Positions 31,006-42,682 of a DNA stretch of 64,000 nucleotides are shown piece after piece (position 1 is the first letter of the stretch; each line of letters begins with the position of its first letter). Under the pieces are notes generated by a model, which worked only from the letters and a program-made list of their open reading frames with translations, was not told the origin of the DNA and searched no databases. The stretch is from Massilia rhizosphaerae. GTDB lineage: Bacteria > Pseudomonadota > Gammaproteobacteria > Burkholderiales > Burkholderiaceae_D. Location of the stretch: NCBI RefSeq assembly GCF_016093545.1, contig NZ_JADKYX010000021.1:1-64000 (forward strand). The letters run 5' to 3'. The position numbers were made by a program, and so were the translations under genes.

Positions 31006-31332
31006 TCACACCTGCGGCTTGACGACCAGCGCCTCCGCGATACTCCCCACGTAGCACACGACGAACACGATCTCCGCCAGGGTCACGCTGACCGGCGTCG
31101 GCGCGCTTGCCAGCTGCGCCTCGATCGCCGCCGGATCCGCCGCCACCTTCCCGCTCAGCAGCTGGTCCGCCATCGTATTCGCTTCGCCCAGCGCGAAATT
31201 GAAGTACAGGATCCCCGCCGCGACGGCCGGCGCCAGGAACAGCAGGGCGCGCATGCGCCGCCCCAGGTAGTACTGGCCCACGCCGGGAAACACCAGGGCC
31301 GACAGCAATGCACCCACGCTTTTACGTCTCAT
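31006..31332 (-). CDS. Small integral membrane protein, function unknown
   Basis: A 108-aa protein with three hydrophobic segments (about 7-22, 28-48, 80-105). The N-terminal part MRRKSVGALLSALVFPGVGQ YYLGRRMRAL resembles the short membrane proteins that carry a P-G-x-G-Q-x-Y-L/N motif (TM2-like or DUF5683-like), which have no assigned function. A single gene between prfC (convergent) and the divergent chemoreceptor-like gene. Confidence 0.7.
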   Translation of the reverse strand: MRRKSVGALLSALVFPGVGQYYLGRRMRALLFLAPAVAAGILYFNFALGEANTMADQLLSGKVAADPAAIEAQLASAPTPVSVTLAEIVFVVCYVGSIAEALVVKPQV

Positions 31333-31441
31333 CCAATCTCCCTACACGGTTGCAGGCTTGACCCATCACAAGGGACAGCCTCTCGGACGGCGTACATTCA
31401 CTTAATGCACGCCGGAAATATGGCTCAGCCAGGAGGAGACC

Positions 31442-31489
31442 ATGACACCCGCATTCCCCCGCGATTCGCAGCACCGGAGCCTGCGCTAG
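31442..31489 (+). CDS. Possible 15-codon leader peptide upstream of the chemoreceptor-like gene
   Basis: ATG at 31442 has the strongest Shine-Dalgarno around (AGGAGGAG, about 5 nt upstream) and opens the frame MTPAFPRDSQHRSLR, closed by TAG at 31487-31489. The next gene begins at 31491, only 1 nt later and in another frame, and itself has a poor ribosome-binding site. Translational coupling through this leader is therefore likely. Confidence 0.45.
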   Translation: MTPAFPRDSQHRSLR

Positions 31490-31490
31490 C

Positions 31491-33122
31491 ATGCTGGCCC
31501 GTCTGCGCATCGGCCCCAAGCTGTTGCTGGCGCCCGGCGTCGTGCTGGTGCTGTTCGTGCTCCTCTCCTGCGGTGCCTATTACGCGATGGTACGCCAGAA
31601 CGACTCGCTCGACAGCATCGTGCAGCGCCGCACGGCGAATATGCGGGCCGCCGCCGAGCTGTCCGCGTCGGCCCGCAGCGCGCATGCCGAGGCGTACCAG
31701 GTGCTGACCTGGATCAGCGGCAGCTTTCCCCGGTTCCGCGTCGATCCGCTCGCGCTCGACCTGCAGGCCCAGCAGGCCGCCGTCGACCTCGGGCTCACCC
31801 AGCTGGCACGCCGGACGGCCGACAATCCCGACGAGCAGCGCGACGTCGAACAGGCGCGCGCCGCGTGGGCGCAATACGTGCCCGTCGTGGGGGATGTCAT
31901 CGAAATGGCCCGTATCGACCCGTCGATCGGCGCCAACGCGATGGTCAAGGCGGAGCGCGCGTTCGCCGTCGTCGCCGGGCGCCTGACGGCACTGGCGCGG
32001 CGCGAGCAGGCGCTGTCCGAGCAGGCGTCCAGCGACGCGGCCGACGATTTCCGCCTGATCGCGATCCTGATGCCGGTGGCGATCGCGTTGGCGGTCGCCG
32101 CGTCGCTGGCCATCACGATGGCGGTGCGGCGCGCGCTGCTGGCCGATATCGGCGCGATCGGCGCGGCCGCCACCGGCCTGGCCAGCGGCGACCTGACGAT
32201 CCGCGCGCGCGCCTACGGCGACGATGAGATCGCCCAGACGGCGCGGCTGCTCGACGCCGGCATCCGCGGCCTGAACGGGCAGTTGCGCACCGTGCTGGAC
32301 TCGGCCCGTTCGATCGGCGCGGCGTCGCGCGAGATCGCGCTGGGCCGGGCCGGCATGCCGCCGCGCGCGCACGTGCGCGAGGCGCTGGAGCGCACGACGG
32401 CGTCGATGCAGGCGCTGGCGGCGGCCCTCGGCGACAGCGCCGCCGGCGCGCGCGCGGCCGACGCGCTGGCCGCACGCGCCGGGGCTGTCGCGGAAGAGGG
32501 CAGCGGGATGGTGCACCGCGTGGCGGCAACCCTGGAGCAGGTGCGGCGCGCGGCCGTGCGCATGGAACGCATCGGCGCTGCGCTGGAAGGCACGCTGGCG
32601 CGGGCCGGCAGCGTCGCGCCGGATGCGGAGGGCGGTGCGCGCGAAGCGCGCGCGCTGGCCCGGCGCGCCTACCGCGCCGCGCGCGAGGCGCGCACGCTCG
32701 CGCGCGAAACGGTGGCGGTCATCGACGGCAGCGGCGCGAGCGTCGTCCACGCCGGCGCCACCATGGCCGGCCTGGCGGGTGCGGTGGAAGACATGGCCCG
32801 GCTCGTCGACGGCATCGGCAGCGCGAGCGGCGCGCGCGCGCGCGACCTGGCCGGCGCCGCCCAGGCGATCGTGCGCATGGACGAGCTCACGCAGCAGGGC
32901 TCGCGCATGGTGGAAGAGGCGGCGCTGGCCGCGCGCTCGCTGCAGCAGCAGGCGCTGGGACTCGCGCGCACGGTGGCGGCGTTCCGCCTCGACGAAGCCG
33001 TGCAGGTCACGCCAAACGACGCGGCCCCGCCGGGGACGCATGCGCTGCGTCCCGGCAGGGCCGGCAGGCCTTATCTCCGGCTGGCCAGCAGCCGGGGCAA
33101 GGGTGGGTCGAGGAGCAACTAA
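31491..33122 (+). CDS. Degenerate methyl-accepting chemotaxis-like protein
   Basis: A 543-aa membrane protein with chemoreceptor layout: TM1 about 9-30, periplasmic helical sensor (about 35-185), TM2 about 187-211, HAMP-like segment (about 212-265), and a long helical cytoplasmic region. The C-terminal helix keeps a typical ending (VRMDELTQQGSRMVEEAALA; ARSLQQQALGLARTVAAFRL). The receptor tip that binds CheA/CheW, normally around [20 protein letters not shown], is absent: the sequence runs through ALEGTLARAGSVAPDAEGGA into ARALARRAYRA. The cytoplasmic part is extremely rich in Ala/Arg. It may signal without the chemotaxis kinase, or be decaying. Confidence 0.75.
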   Translation: MLARLRIGPKLLLAPGVVLVLFVLLSCGAYYAMVRQNDSLDSIVQRRTANMRAAAELSASARSAHAEAYQVLTWISGSFPRFRVDPLALDLQAQQAAVDLGLTQLARRTADNPDEQRDVEQARAAWAQYVPVVGDVIEMARIDPSIGANAMVKAERAFAVVAGRLTALARREQALSEQASSDAADDFRLIAILMPVAIALAVAASLAITMAVRRALLADIGAIGAAATGLASGDLTIRARAYGDDEIAQTARLLDAGIRGLNGQLRTVLDSARSIGAASREIALGRAGMPPRAHVREALERTTASMQALAAALGDSAAGARAADALAARAGAVAEEGSGMVHRVAATLEQVRRAAVRMERIGAALEGTLARAGSVAPDAEGGAREARALARRAYRAAREARTLARETVAVIDGSGASVVHAGATMAGLAGAVEDMARLVDGIGSASGARARDLAGAAQAIVRMDELTQQGSRMVEEAALAARSLQQQALGLARTVAAFRLDEAVQVTPNDAAPPGTHALRPGRAGRPYLRLASSRGKGGSRSN

Positions 33123-33144
33123 GGACCCTCGGGAAACCGTAGAA

Positions 33145-33172
33145 CGTAGGGTGGGCGGCCCTCCGCCCACGC
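33145..33172. repeat. REP-like palindrome, copy 4
   Basis: GTAGGGTGGGCGG-CCCT-CCGCCCAC: perfect 8-bp stem around a short loop. Same core as the copies at 41792 (same strand) and 51685 (inverted). Confidence 0.65.
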
Positions 33173-33203
33173 GGAACGCCGGGCGGCACGCAAACGTCGC
33201 GTT

Positions 33204-36089
<2,886 letters not shown>

Positions 36090-36184
36090 GATGGGCACAG
36101 AAAAAGTGGGTAAGGCGTGAGCTGCGGGCTGCGGGCGGCAGGAAAACGACAGGCGCGCCGCGCGGGCGCGCCTGCGCACGACGA

Positions 36185-36565
36185 TCAGCCCTCGGTCGTC
36201 TTGCCGTAGGCAGTCGCGTCGAGCAGGTTGTTGTAGGCGGACGGATCGGACGGCTGCAGCTTGAACAGCCAGGCCGCGTAGGCGTCCGCGTTGATCGAAT
36301 CCGGCGCGTCGGCCGTCGCCTGGTTCACGGCGGTGATGGTGCCCGACACGGGCGCGTAGATGTCGCTGGCGGCCTTGACGGATTCCACGACGGCGGCGTC
36401 GTCGCCGGCCGTGAAGGTCTTGCCGACCTGCGGCAGTTCGACGAACACGATGTCGCCCAGGGCGTCCTGCGCATATTCGGTGATGCCCACGGTCAGGGTG
36501 CCGTCGGCCTCCTGGCGGACCCACTCGTGGGACTCGGTGTACTTCAGGTCGGCTGGGATGTTCAT
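36185..36565 (-). CDS. gcvH: Glycine cleavage system H protein
   Basis: A 126-aa lipoyl carrier that shuttles the aminomethyl intermediate between P, T and L proteins. The lipoylated lysine is Lys64 in the motif VVESVKAASDIYAPVSG. Start MNIPADLKYTESHEW is conserved. Lies 50 bp downstream of gcvT and 95 bp upstream of gcvP. Confidence 0.97.
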   Translation of the reverse strand: MNIPADLKYTESHEWVRQEADGTLTVGITEYAQDALGDIVFVELPQVGKTFTAGDDAAVVESVKAASDIYAPVSGTITAVNQATADAPDSINADAYAAWLFKLQPSDPSAYNNLLDATAYGKTTEG

Positions 36566-36615
36566 GTGCGTAACTCCGTAGTGATGGATGGTGCGGTAAG
36601 TATAGTGTTGTTCGA

Positions 36616-37740
36616 TCAGGAAGCCAGGATCTTGCCGTTACGCACGAACGGCAGCTTGACGACGGATGCCGCCAGTTTCTTGTCGCGGATTTCCACGTGG
36701 ACCGTGTCGCCGACGGCGACGTCCAGCGGCACGCGCGCCAGCGCGATCGCCTGCTGCATCGACGGGCTGAACGTGCCGCTCGTGATCTCGCCGGCATTGC
36801 CGGAAGACGCGACGACCTTCTGGTGGGCGCGCAGGATGCCGCCTTTTTCGCGCAGGATCAGGCCGACGAAATTCTGCGTCTGGCCGTGCTGCTGCAGGGC
36901 GGCCTTGCCGATGAAATCGCGTTCCGAGACGAGGTCGACGGTCCAGGCGAGGCCGGCGTCCAGCGGCGATACATTGTCGTCCATGTCCTGGCCGTACAGG
37001 TTCATGCCCGCTTCCAGGCGCAGCGTGTCGCGCGCGCCGAGGCCGGCCGGTTTCACGCCGGCGGCGGCGAGGGCGTTCCACAGCGCCTCGACCTGGCCGG
37101 CCGGCACGCCGATCTCGAAGCCGTCCTCGCCCGTGTAGCCGGTGCGCGCGACCATCAGTTCGCCGAACGGGGTGTCGTGCACGATCGCGGCGTTGAACGG
37201 CTTCAGGCCTTCCGACGTGGCTTGCGTCTGCGGCACGACCTGCCACACTTTCGCGCGGGCGTTCGGGCCCTGCACGGCGACGAGCGCGATGCCGTCGGCG
37301 GAGAGGTCGGCACGGCGCGGGGTGATCGACAGGCCGCTGCCCGTCGCGTCGTTCTGCTGGCGGATCCAGGCGATGTCCTTCTCGGCCGTGCCCGCATTGA
37401 CGACGAGGCGGAACCAGTCTTCGGAGAAGTAGTAGACGATCAGGTCGTCGATGACGCCGCCCTGCGGATTGAGCATGCACGAGTACAGCGCCTTGCCCGG
37501 CGCCTGCAGCTTGTCGACGTTGTTGGCGAGCAGGCCACGGAGGAAACCGCGCGCGTTCGCGCCCTTGAGGTCGACGACGCACATGTGCGACACGTCGAAC
37601 ATGCCGGCGTCGGCGCGCACGGCATTGTGTTCTTCGATCTGGGAGCCGTAGTTCACCGGCATGTCCCAGCCGCCGAAGTCGACCATCTTGGCCCCGAGGG
37701 CACGGTGTACGGAATTGAGCGGGGTCGCTTTGAGCGTCAT
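36616..37740 (-). CDS. gcvT: Aminomethyltransferase, T protein of glycine cleavage system
   Basis: A 374-aa folate-dependent enzyme that releases ammonia and transfers the methylene group to tetrahydrofolate. Conserved segments: MVDFGGWDMPVNYGSQIEEH, FDVSHMCVVDLKG, GYTGEDGFEIGVPAG, and LRLEAGMNLYGQDMD (catalytic Asp region). Start MTLKATPLNS at 37740 is preferred over 37788, which lies inside the riboswitch expression platform. First gene of gcvT-gcvH-gcvP; no lipoamide dehydrogenase (L) gene is local. Confidence 0.96.
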   Translation of the reverse strand: MTLKATPLNSVHRALGAKMVDFGGWDMPVNYGSQIEEHNAVRADAGMFDVSHMCVVDLKGANARGFLRGLLANNVDKLQAPGKALYSCMLNPQGGVIDDLIVYYFSEDWFRLVVNAGTAEKDIAWIRQQNDATGSGLSITPRRADLSADGIALVAVQGPNARAKVWQVVPQTQATSEGLKPFNAAIVHDTPFGELMVARTGYTGEDGFEIGVPAGQVEALWNALAAAGVKPAGLGARDTLRLEAGMNLYGQDMDDNVSPLDAGLAWTVDLVSERDFIGKAALQQHGQTQNFVGLILREKGGILRAHQKVVASSGNAGEITSGTFSPSMQQAIALARVPLDVAVGDTVHVEIRDKKLAASVVKLPFVRNGKILAS

Positions 37741-37792
37741 GGATGGTTCCTCGGCAGAAAATGGGGTCGTGCACGCGGGTGGCCGCATGCTC

Positions 37793-37995
37793 TCGCACCC
37801 CTCTGTCCTCGGTACCTGAGAGATAGCGGGCGCATGTCATTCGCGCTCCGCCTGCCCCTTCGGTGGGCCAAATGGCCGCTCTCCAGAGTTGGTCCGCCGC
37901 GCTTCTCGCGCGGCAGCCCTCGACCGGTCCGGTTGCCTGAGAGTTTTTGGGTAATGCCCCTTCGGCGGCAGCCTGCGCTGCGCTCTCCCGGTCAA
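37793..37995 (-). promoter_or_regulatory. Tandem glycine riboswitch upstream of gcvT
   Basis: Read on the minus strand there are two consecutive glycine aptamers. The first runs from GGGAGAGCGCAGCGCAGGC through CCGAAGGGGCA to CTCTCAGGCAACCGGACCGG. The second runs from CTCTGGAGAGCGGCC through CCGAAGGGGCAGGCGG to ATCTCTCAGGTACCGAGGAC and AGAGGGG. The motifs GGAGAG, CCGAAGGGGCA and CTCTCAGG are hallmarks of this riboswitch. It is about 50 bp ahead of gcvT and should switch the operon on when glycine is abundant. Confidence 0.93.
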
Positions 37996-38153
37996 GACTG
38001 CGAAGTCTATGTCAGTGGTGACGGGAAGTCAATCCGGGCACCGGTGCCGGCGGCGCGGCAGAGGGCGCACACTATTGCAGTGCGGCTACATGGGCCTGCG
38101 GACGGGTTTTGTTACACTTGCCTCACGACCCTTGCGACAGAAGAGATCCCACT

Positions 38154-38711
38154 ATGAGCGAAGATCAAGCAAAACAGAAGGAAGGGTACTTCACCCTGTC
38201 CGGCGACGTGAACAGCGACATGGTGCATCGCGTCTTCGAGGCGGTGGCGGGCATGAACGACGACGGCATCGAAACGGCCCACATCCTCGTTCAGTCGAAC
38301 GGCGGCTATGTGAGCGACGGCCTGTGCCTGTACAACTTCCTGGCCAACGCGCCCGTCAACTGCATCACGTACAACGGCGGCGCCGTCGCGTCGATCGCTG
38401 TGATCCTGTTTCTGGCGGGCAAGCAGCGCTATGCGAGTGAGACGGCTCGCTTCATGATCCACAAATCGCATGCGACCGCCTCGCCGGGTTCGCGTCCGGA
38501 TGCGCTGAACATCATCGTCGAAGGCTTGCGCGCCGACGACGCGCGCACGGAGTCGATCCTGCGCAAGCACGTCGAGCTGACCCCGGAGCAGTGGGGCATC
38601 CACCAGTACGGCGACCTGCACCTGAACGCGCGCGACGCCAAGGCGGCGGGCCTCATCCACGACATCGTCGACTTCGCGCCGCCCAAGGGCGCCTACCTGC
38701 GCAATATCTGA
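38154..38711 (+). CDS. ClpP-like serine protease
   Basis: A 185-aa ClpP/crotonase-fold protease. Likely catalytic residues are Ser80 (GGAVASIAVILF, aligned to the AASM nucleophile of ClpP) and His103 (RFMIHKSHA); a later Asp (about 150-157, DARTESILRKHVEL region) would complete the triad. It is shorter and more divergent than housekeeping ClpP and no Clp ATPase is nearby, so it may be a stand-alone or alternative ClpP. The start MSEDQAKQKE at 38154 is chosen over 38109 on family length. It is followed by a clear terminator. Confidence 0.85.
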   Translation: MSEDQAKQKEGYFTLSGDVNSDMVHRVFEAVAGMNDDGIETAHILVQSNGGYVSDGLCLYNFLANAPVNCITYNGGAVASIAVILFLAGKQRYASETARFMIHKSHATASPGSRPDALNIIVEGLRADDARTESILRKHVELTPEQWGIHQYGDLHLNARDAKAAGLIHDIVDFAPPKGAYLRNI

Positions 38712-38729
38712 CGCACCGCATAAACAGAC

Positions 38730-38767
38730 AGAGCCTGCGGCGGTCGTCCCGCCCCAGGCTCTTTCCG
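38730..38767 (+). terminator. Rho-independent terminator after the clpP-like gene
   Basis: AGAGCCTG / CAGGCTCT with an inner GGCGG / CCGCC pair, followed by TTTCC. Confidence 0.75.
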
Positions 38768-38833
38768 TACTTCCTGTGTCGCTACCGTTCGCGGCGATGC
38801 CCGGAAATCGGCGCCGCCCGGCGTGCGCCGCGA

Positions 38834-39052
38834 TCAGCGCTTGTTGTCGTTCTTGTGGCTCTGACGGCCAGCCTCGGCGTGCTGCTCCGGGGTGCCGCCG
38901 CGCATGCCGCTCGAGCCGCCCGAACGCGAGCCGGAGCCGGAGCCCGACTGCTTGTTGCCGTCGTTCTTGTGGCTTTGCTGGCCGGCCTTGACGTGTTGCT
39001 CGTGGGTGCCGCCCTGGTTGCCCGAGCGCGAAGAGTTTTTGTTCGAAGCCAT
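38834..39052 (-). CDS. KGG-repeat general stress protein (GsiB-like)
   Basis: A 72-aa very hydrophilic protein with two stress-protein repeats: GGTHEQHVKAGQQSHKND and GGTPEQHAEAGRQSHKND, joined by a Ser/Gly/Arg linker. Such repeats occur in bacterial GsiB and con-10-like stress-induced, intrinsically disordered proteins thought to protect during desiccation or stationary phase. The start MASNKNSS (39052) follows AAAGGAATGATC. Confidence 0.85.
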   Translation of the reverse strand: MASNKNSSRSGNQGGTHEQHVKAGQQSHKNDGNKQSGSGSGSRSGGSSGMRGGTPEQHAEAGRQSHKNDNKR

Positions 39053-39067
39053 GATCATTCCTTTCAA

Positions 39068-39449
39068 TAATGGAGATGTCTTGCTTACCGTAAATCACTA
39101 CCAAGCAGTGATGTTCGGTAGCGATTTCGGTGTTGCAATGATGCGAGCCCGGCAATTGAACGGGTATCGGATCACCTCTTGAGCTGTTGTAGGACAAGAC
39201 GCATTTCGAAAGCAATAATGTTCTACTCCTCGATGGGAATCGCATATTCTTATTCGCCGGCAACCGAATTTTGCGGCGCAACATAGCGTTTTACGCCGTC
39301 AGGATCGCCCTTCAATAGCATAAGCATTTTTCCTGCCGCCGACCCGGCGGCGCCGCGTCAATACGGGAAATGGCGGCGGGTCATCGATTTCCATTGCCAC
39401 TTGGAAATTATGTGCCACAATAGAGTGATACCCGTTTTCCACGACCACC
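39068..39449. other. AT-richer intergenic region between the KGG gene and the DUF1631 gene
   Basis: No gene is supported. It must contain two divergent promoters. For the plus strand, TTGCCA (39395-39400) and CACAAT (about 39416) are spaced about 16 bp and sit 30 bp before the DUF1631 start. A GC palindrome (GCCGCCGACCCGGCGGC) lies at about 39338. Nothing else was recognised. Confidence 0.4.
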
Positions 39450-41795
39450 ATGTCCTCCAGCCACGTCCAGTCGCCGGCAATGCCCAAGGCCGCGTCGCCG
39501 CAGCAGGCGACGCTGGATGCGCTCGCCGGCATCGCGGCCGGCTACGTCAAGGAACACTTGAGCGCGATGACGGCCCGCATGGCCGCGGCGCTGGGCGACG
39601 TGGGCCAGCAGCAGGGCGACCCGAAGGACGTCTACCGGCGCGTCAAATCCGCCCGGCAGCTCAAGGACAACGCCTACGCTTTCTTCCACCTGGCGTCCGG
39701 CGCGATCGAGCTGGCGCTGCGGCGCGAACTCGACCGCTTGCTTCCGCAAGCCGCGGCCAAGCGCCCGCCCGCGGCCGCGCTGAGCCTCGTCCCGCTCGAA
39801 GAAATGGACAACCGGCTCGCACTGGGTGCACTGGCCCGGCCGTTCGACATCGCCCATGCCGACGCCCTCGCCACCTTGTCCGTGCGCCTCGGCATGCTGT
39901 GCGGACGCGGCGTGCTGCGCGCCGACAGCAACCCGTTCCGCCCCGAAGTCTTCCTCGGCGCCCTCGAAGAGACGTGGCGCGAGTTCGAGCCGGAAGCCGA
40001 GTCCCACGGCCTCATCCTGACCTTGCTGCGCCCGGACATCGTGTTCGACTTCGCGCCCCTGTTCGACGCGCTCGCCGCCGCCTTGCGCAAGGGCGGCCAG
40101 CCGGGTTCCGTCGACGCCTACCGCATCCAGAAGACGGACGACGCGGCCGCCGCGAAAGCGGCCCGTGCGGGCCAGCGCGCGGCCCTCGCCGACCAATTGC
40201 GCAAGTTGTTCGGCGACGACGGCGGCGACGATGGCGTGCCCCTGATCCCGGATCTGCCCGGCCTGCCGTCCGGCAACGGCGGCTGGCGGCCCAGTGGGGC
40301 GGCCGGGTTTGCCGGGGCGCCGGCGGCGTCCGGTCCGGCCGCCACGGCGCCCGGCGCCCAGCCGGCACCGGGATTCGCCGCGCCGGCCGGCACGCACGCA
40401 CAGCCGGGCGCCGCACTCGATCCCGCCCAGGCCGGCTGGGCCGCCGCCGTGCGCGGCGCGCTGGCGCAGGCCCAGGGCGCGGCGCCGCTGCTGGACTTGC
40501 TGACGCGCATCGAGCCGACCCTGATGCAGGCGTCGCAGGCATCACAGGCGGCGCCGGAAGACGCGCCCGGCGGGCAGGCGCAGAACGTGTTCTACCTGCC
40601 GCGTCTCAAGCAGAGCTTGCCGCAGGGCAGCCTGCCGCGCGGCGACGAGCGCACGCTGGACTTGCTGTCGCGCGTGTTCGAAACCGTGCTGCTGGACGAC
40701 AGCATCCCGCCGCGCACGCGCGAACTGCTGCAGTTGCTGCAAGTGCCCGTGCTCAAGGCGGCGCTGCTCGACAAGAATTTCTTCTACGAGGAAGCGCACC
40801 CGGCGCGCCGTCTCGTCGACCTGATGTCGCGCGTCGGCTGGGAGCAGCGCCAGAACGCCAACGACCCGCTGTTCCAGGCCATGCAGCGCAGCGTCGCGCG
40901 CGCGGGCGAGGCCAAGCCGGATGCGTTCGCCAGCGCCGTCGCCGAGCTGGAAGCCAGCATCGCGGCCGACGAGTCCGCGCAGGAAGCGGCGCTGGCCGCC
41001 CCCGTCGCCAGCGCCATCAAGCAGGAACAGCACGAGGTGGCCGCACGCCAGGCGCGCGACGCCGTGGCGCTGCGCGTGCGCGCCGGCGACGTCGTCGACG
41101 TCGTCAGCGGCTTCCTGGAGCAGCGCTGGACGACGGTGCTGACCTTCGCCCACACGATCGAGGATGCGCGCCCGGGCGCCGTCGGCAACGCCACCCGGGT
41201 CATGGACGACCTGATCTGGAGCGTCAAGCCCAAGGCCACGCAGGAGCAGCGCAAGGCCTTGATCGCGCGGCTGCCGCGGCTGCTCGCGACGCTGAACAAA
41301 TGGCTGGACGCGATCAAGTGGCAGGATGCGGAACGCCTGCAATTCTTCGCGCGCCTGGCGGAATACCACGCGGCGATCGTGCGTGCGCCCATCGAGCTGT
41401 CGCCCGAGCGCCAGCTGGAGCTGGCCACGCTGGCGGCCCAGCAGGACGCGCTGCGCCGCGTCGAGCTGGAAAATGCGGCGGCCGAACAGGCGGCGGCGCG
41501 GGCGGCCGAGGTGTCCGCCGTCGACGGGCTGGAGCGGGGCATGTGGCTGGAATTCCGCTCGGGCGAGAGCGTGCGCAAGGTCAAGCTGGCGTGGGTGAGC
41601 CCGCTGCGCACGCTGTTCATTTTCTCCGGCGCCGGCCGGCGCGAGGCGTTCTCGCTGGCGGCCGACAAGCTGGCCGTGGCCCTGAACGACGGCGGCGCGC
41701 GGGTGCTGGCCATCGACGGCGTCGTGGGGCAGGTGCTGTCGGACGCGATGGCGCAGGGGGCCGTCAACGATTCCACGATGGCCGCCGCGATGTAG
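39450..41795 (+). CDS. DUF1631 family protein
   Basis: A 781-aa cytoplasmic protein of the DUF1631 type (function unknown; found in proteobacteria). Conserved-looking segments include VYRRVKSARQLKDNAYAFF, the helical middle part LPRGDERTLDLLSRVFETVL, ALLDKNFFYEEAHPARRLVD and the C-terminal GMWLEFRSGESVRKVKLAWV SPLRTLFIFS, which resembles a small PilZ-like or beta-barrel tail. A Pro/Ala/Gly-rich linker spans about residues 265-345. No catalytic motif is evident. The stop TAG is inside a REP-like palindrome. Confidence 0.8.
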   Translation: MSSSHVQSPAMPKAASPQQATLDALAGIAAGYVKEHLSAMTARMAAALGDVGQQQGDPKDVYRRVKSARQLKDNAYAFFHLASGAIELALRRELDRLLPQAAAKRPPAAALSLVPLEEMDNRLALGALARPFDIAHADALATLSVRLGMLCGRGVLRADSNPFRPEVFLGALEETWREFEPEAESHGLILTLLRPDIVFDFAPLFDALAAALRKGGQPGSVDAYRIQKTDDAAAAKAARAGQRAALADQLRKLFGDDGGDDGVPLIPDLPGLPSGNGGWRPSGAAGFAGAPAASGPAATAPGAQPAPGFAAPAGTHAQPGAALDPAQAGWAAAVRGALAQAQGAAPLLDLLTRIEPTLMQASQASQAAPEDAPGGQAQNVFYLPRLKQSLPQGSLPRGDERTLDLLSRVFETVLLDDSIPPRTRELLQLLQVPVLKAALLDKNFFYEEAHPARRLVDLMSRVGWEQRQNANDPLFQAMQRSVARAGEAKPDAFASAVAELEASIAADESAQEAALAAPVASAIKQEQHEVAARQARDAVALRVRAGDVVDVVSGFLEQRWTTVLTFAHTIEDARPGAVGNATRVMDDLIWSVKPKATQEQRKALIARLPRLLATLNKWLDAIKWQDAERLQFFARLAEYHAAIVRAPIELSPERQLELATLAAQQDALRRVELENAAAEQAAARAAEVSAVDGLERGMWLEFRSGESVRKVKLAWVSPLRTLFIFSGAGRREAFSLAADKLAVALNDGGARVLAIDGVVGQVLSDAMAQGAVNDSTMAAAM

Positions 41796-41818
41796 GGTGG
41801 GCGGCCCTCCGCCCACCA
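41792..41818. repeat. REP-like palindrome, copy 5
   Basis: GTAGGGTGGGCGG-CCCT-CCGCCCACC then ATG; a further GGTGGGCACCGGGTG follows to about 41868. The same 27-bp sequence appears inverted at 51685. It overlaps the stop codon of the DUF1631 gene. Confidence 0.7.
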
Positions 41819-41922
41819 TGCGTCGACGTGACGCATGCATTTGGTGGGCACCGGGTGTTGGTATCAAGCGGGTTCGCGGGGTATAGTCGAGCCGTCGCAA
41901 CCCACCCACATTCCCTCGCATC

Positions 41923-42591
41923 ATGCTCTGGTGGTCCCATCTCTCGGCGCTGGGCGGACTCAACGTCACGGCGCTGCTCGCCGTCGGCGTGACGGCCTGG
42001 CTCGCGGGCGGCCGCTGCTGGCGGCTCGCGCTCGTCTGGTGCCTCGTGTTCGGCGGCGCCATGCTCGTGGCGGCCGCGAGCCAGATGGCGTTCATCGGCT
42101 GGGGCGTCGGCATCCGCACGCTGTCGTTCACCGGCTTTTCCGGCCACGCGGCCCGCGCAGCCGCCGTGTTTCCGGTCGCCCTGTTCCTGCTGGTCGAGCG
42201 CCAGCCGCGGGGTGTGCGCATGGCGGCCGTCGCGGCGGGCAGCCTGCTGGCGGTCGCGGTCGCCCTGGCCCGCATCCAGATCGGCGCCCATTCCCCCAGC
42301 GAAGCCGTGTCCGGCTGCCTGCTCGGGCTGGGCGCGGCCGCGCTGTTCCTCGCGCGCGCCCGGGCCGCGCGGGACTGTTCGCCGCGGCCGTTGCTGCTGG
42401 GCTTGCTTGCCGCGACGATCCTGCTGCCGCGCGCCGATCCCGTGTATGCCCACCAGTGGCTGACGGCCGCCGCGCTGACGCTGTCCGGGCGCGACCGCGT
42501 GTACTTGCGCAACGACTGGCAGCCCGCGCAGGGGCCGTACGTACCGCCTTGCGAGCCGTCCCGTGTGCGCTTTGCCGTCCTGTGCACCTGA
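41923..42591 (+). CDS. PAP2-family membrane phosphatase
   Basis: A 222-aa integral membrane protein with about six hydrophobic helices and PAP2 phosphatase motifs: SGH in TGFSGHAARAAAVFP (about residue 70) and the Arg/His pair in ARIQIGAHSPSEAVSG (about 120-127). The usual final Asp of the RxxxxxHxxxD motif is Glu here, and the first KxxxxxxRP motif is not evident, so it is a divergent member. PAP2 enzymes dephosphorylate lipids such as phosphatidic acid or undecaprenyl pyrophosphate in the membrane. Single gene upstream of smc. Confidence 0.8.
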   Translation: MLWWSHLSALGGLNVTALLAVGVTAWLAGGRCWRLALVWCLVFGGAMLVAAASQMAFIGWGVGIRTLSFTGFSGHAARAAAVFPVALFLLVERQPRGVRMAAVAAGSLLAVAVALARIQIGAHSPSEAVSGCLLGLGAAALFLARARAARDCSPRPLLLGLLAATILLPRADPVYAHQWLTAAALTLSGRDRVYLRNDWQPAQGPYVPPCEPSRVRFAVLCT

Positions 42592-42682
42592 TGCCGCGCA
42601 CGCGGGCCAAATCTTGGCCGAAAAGCAAGGCACAGATGGTATGATGCAGCCTTTATCGTCTTCCCCTGGTCCGTAAGCGAAC

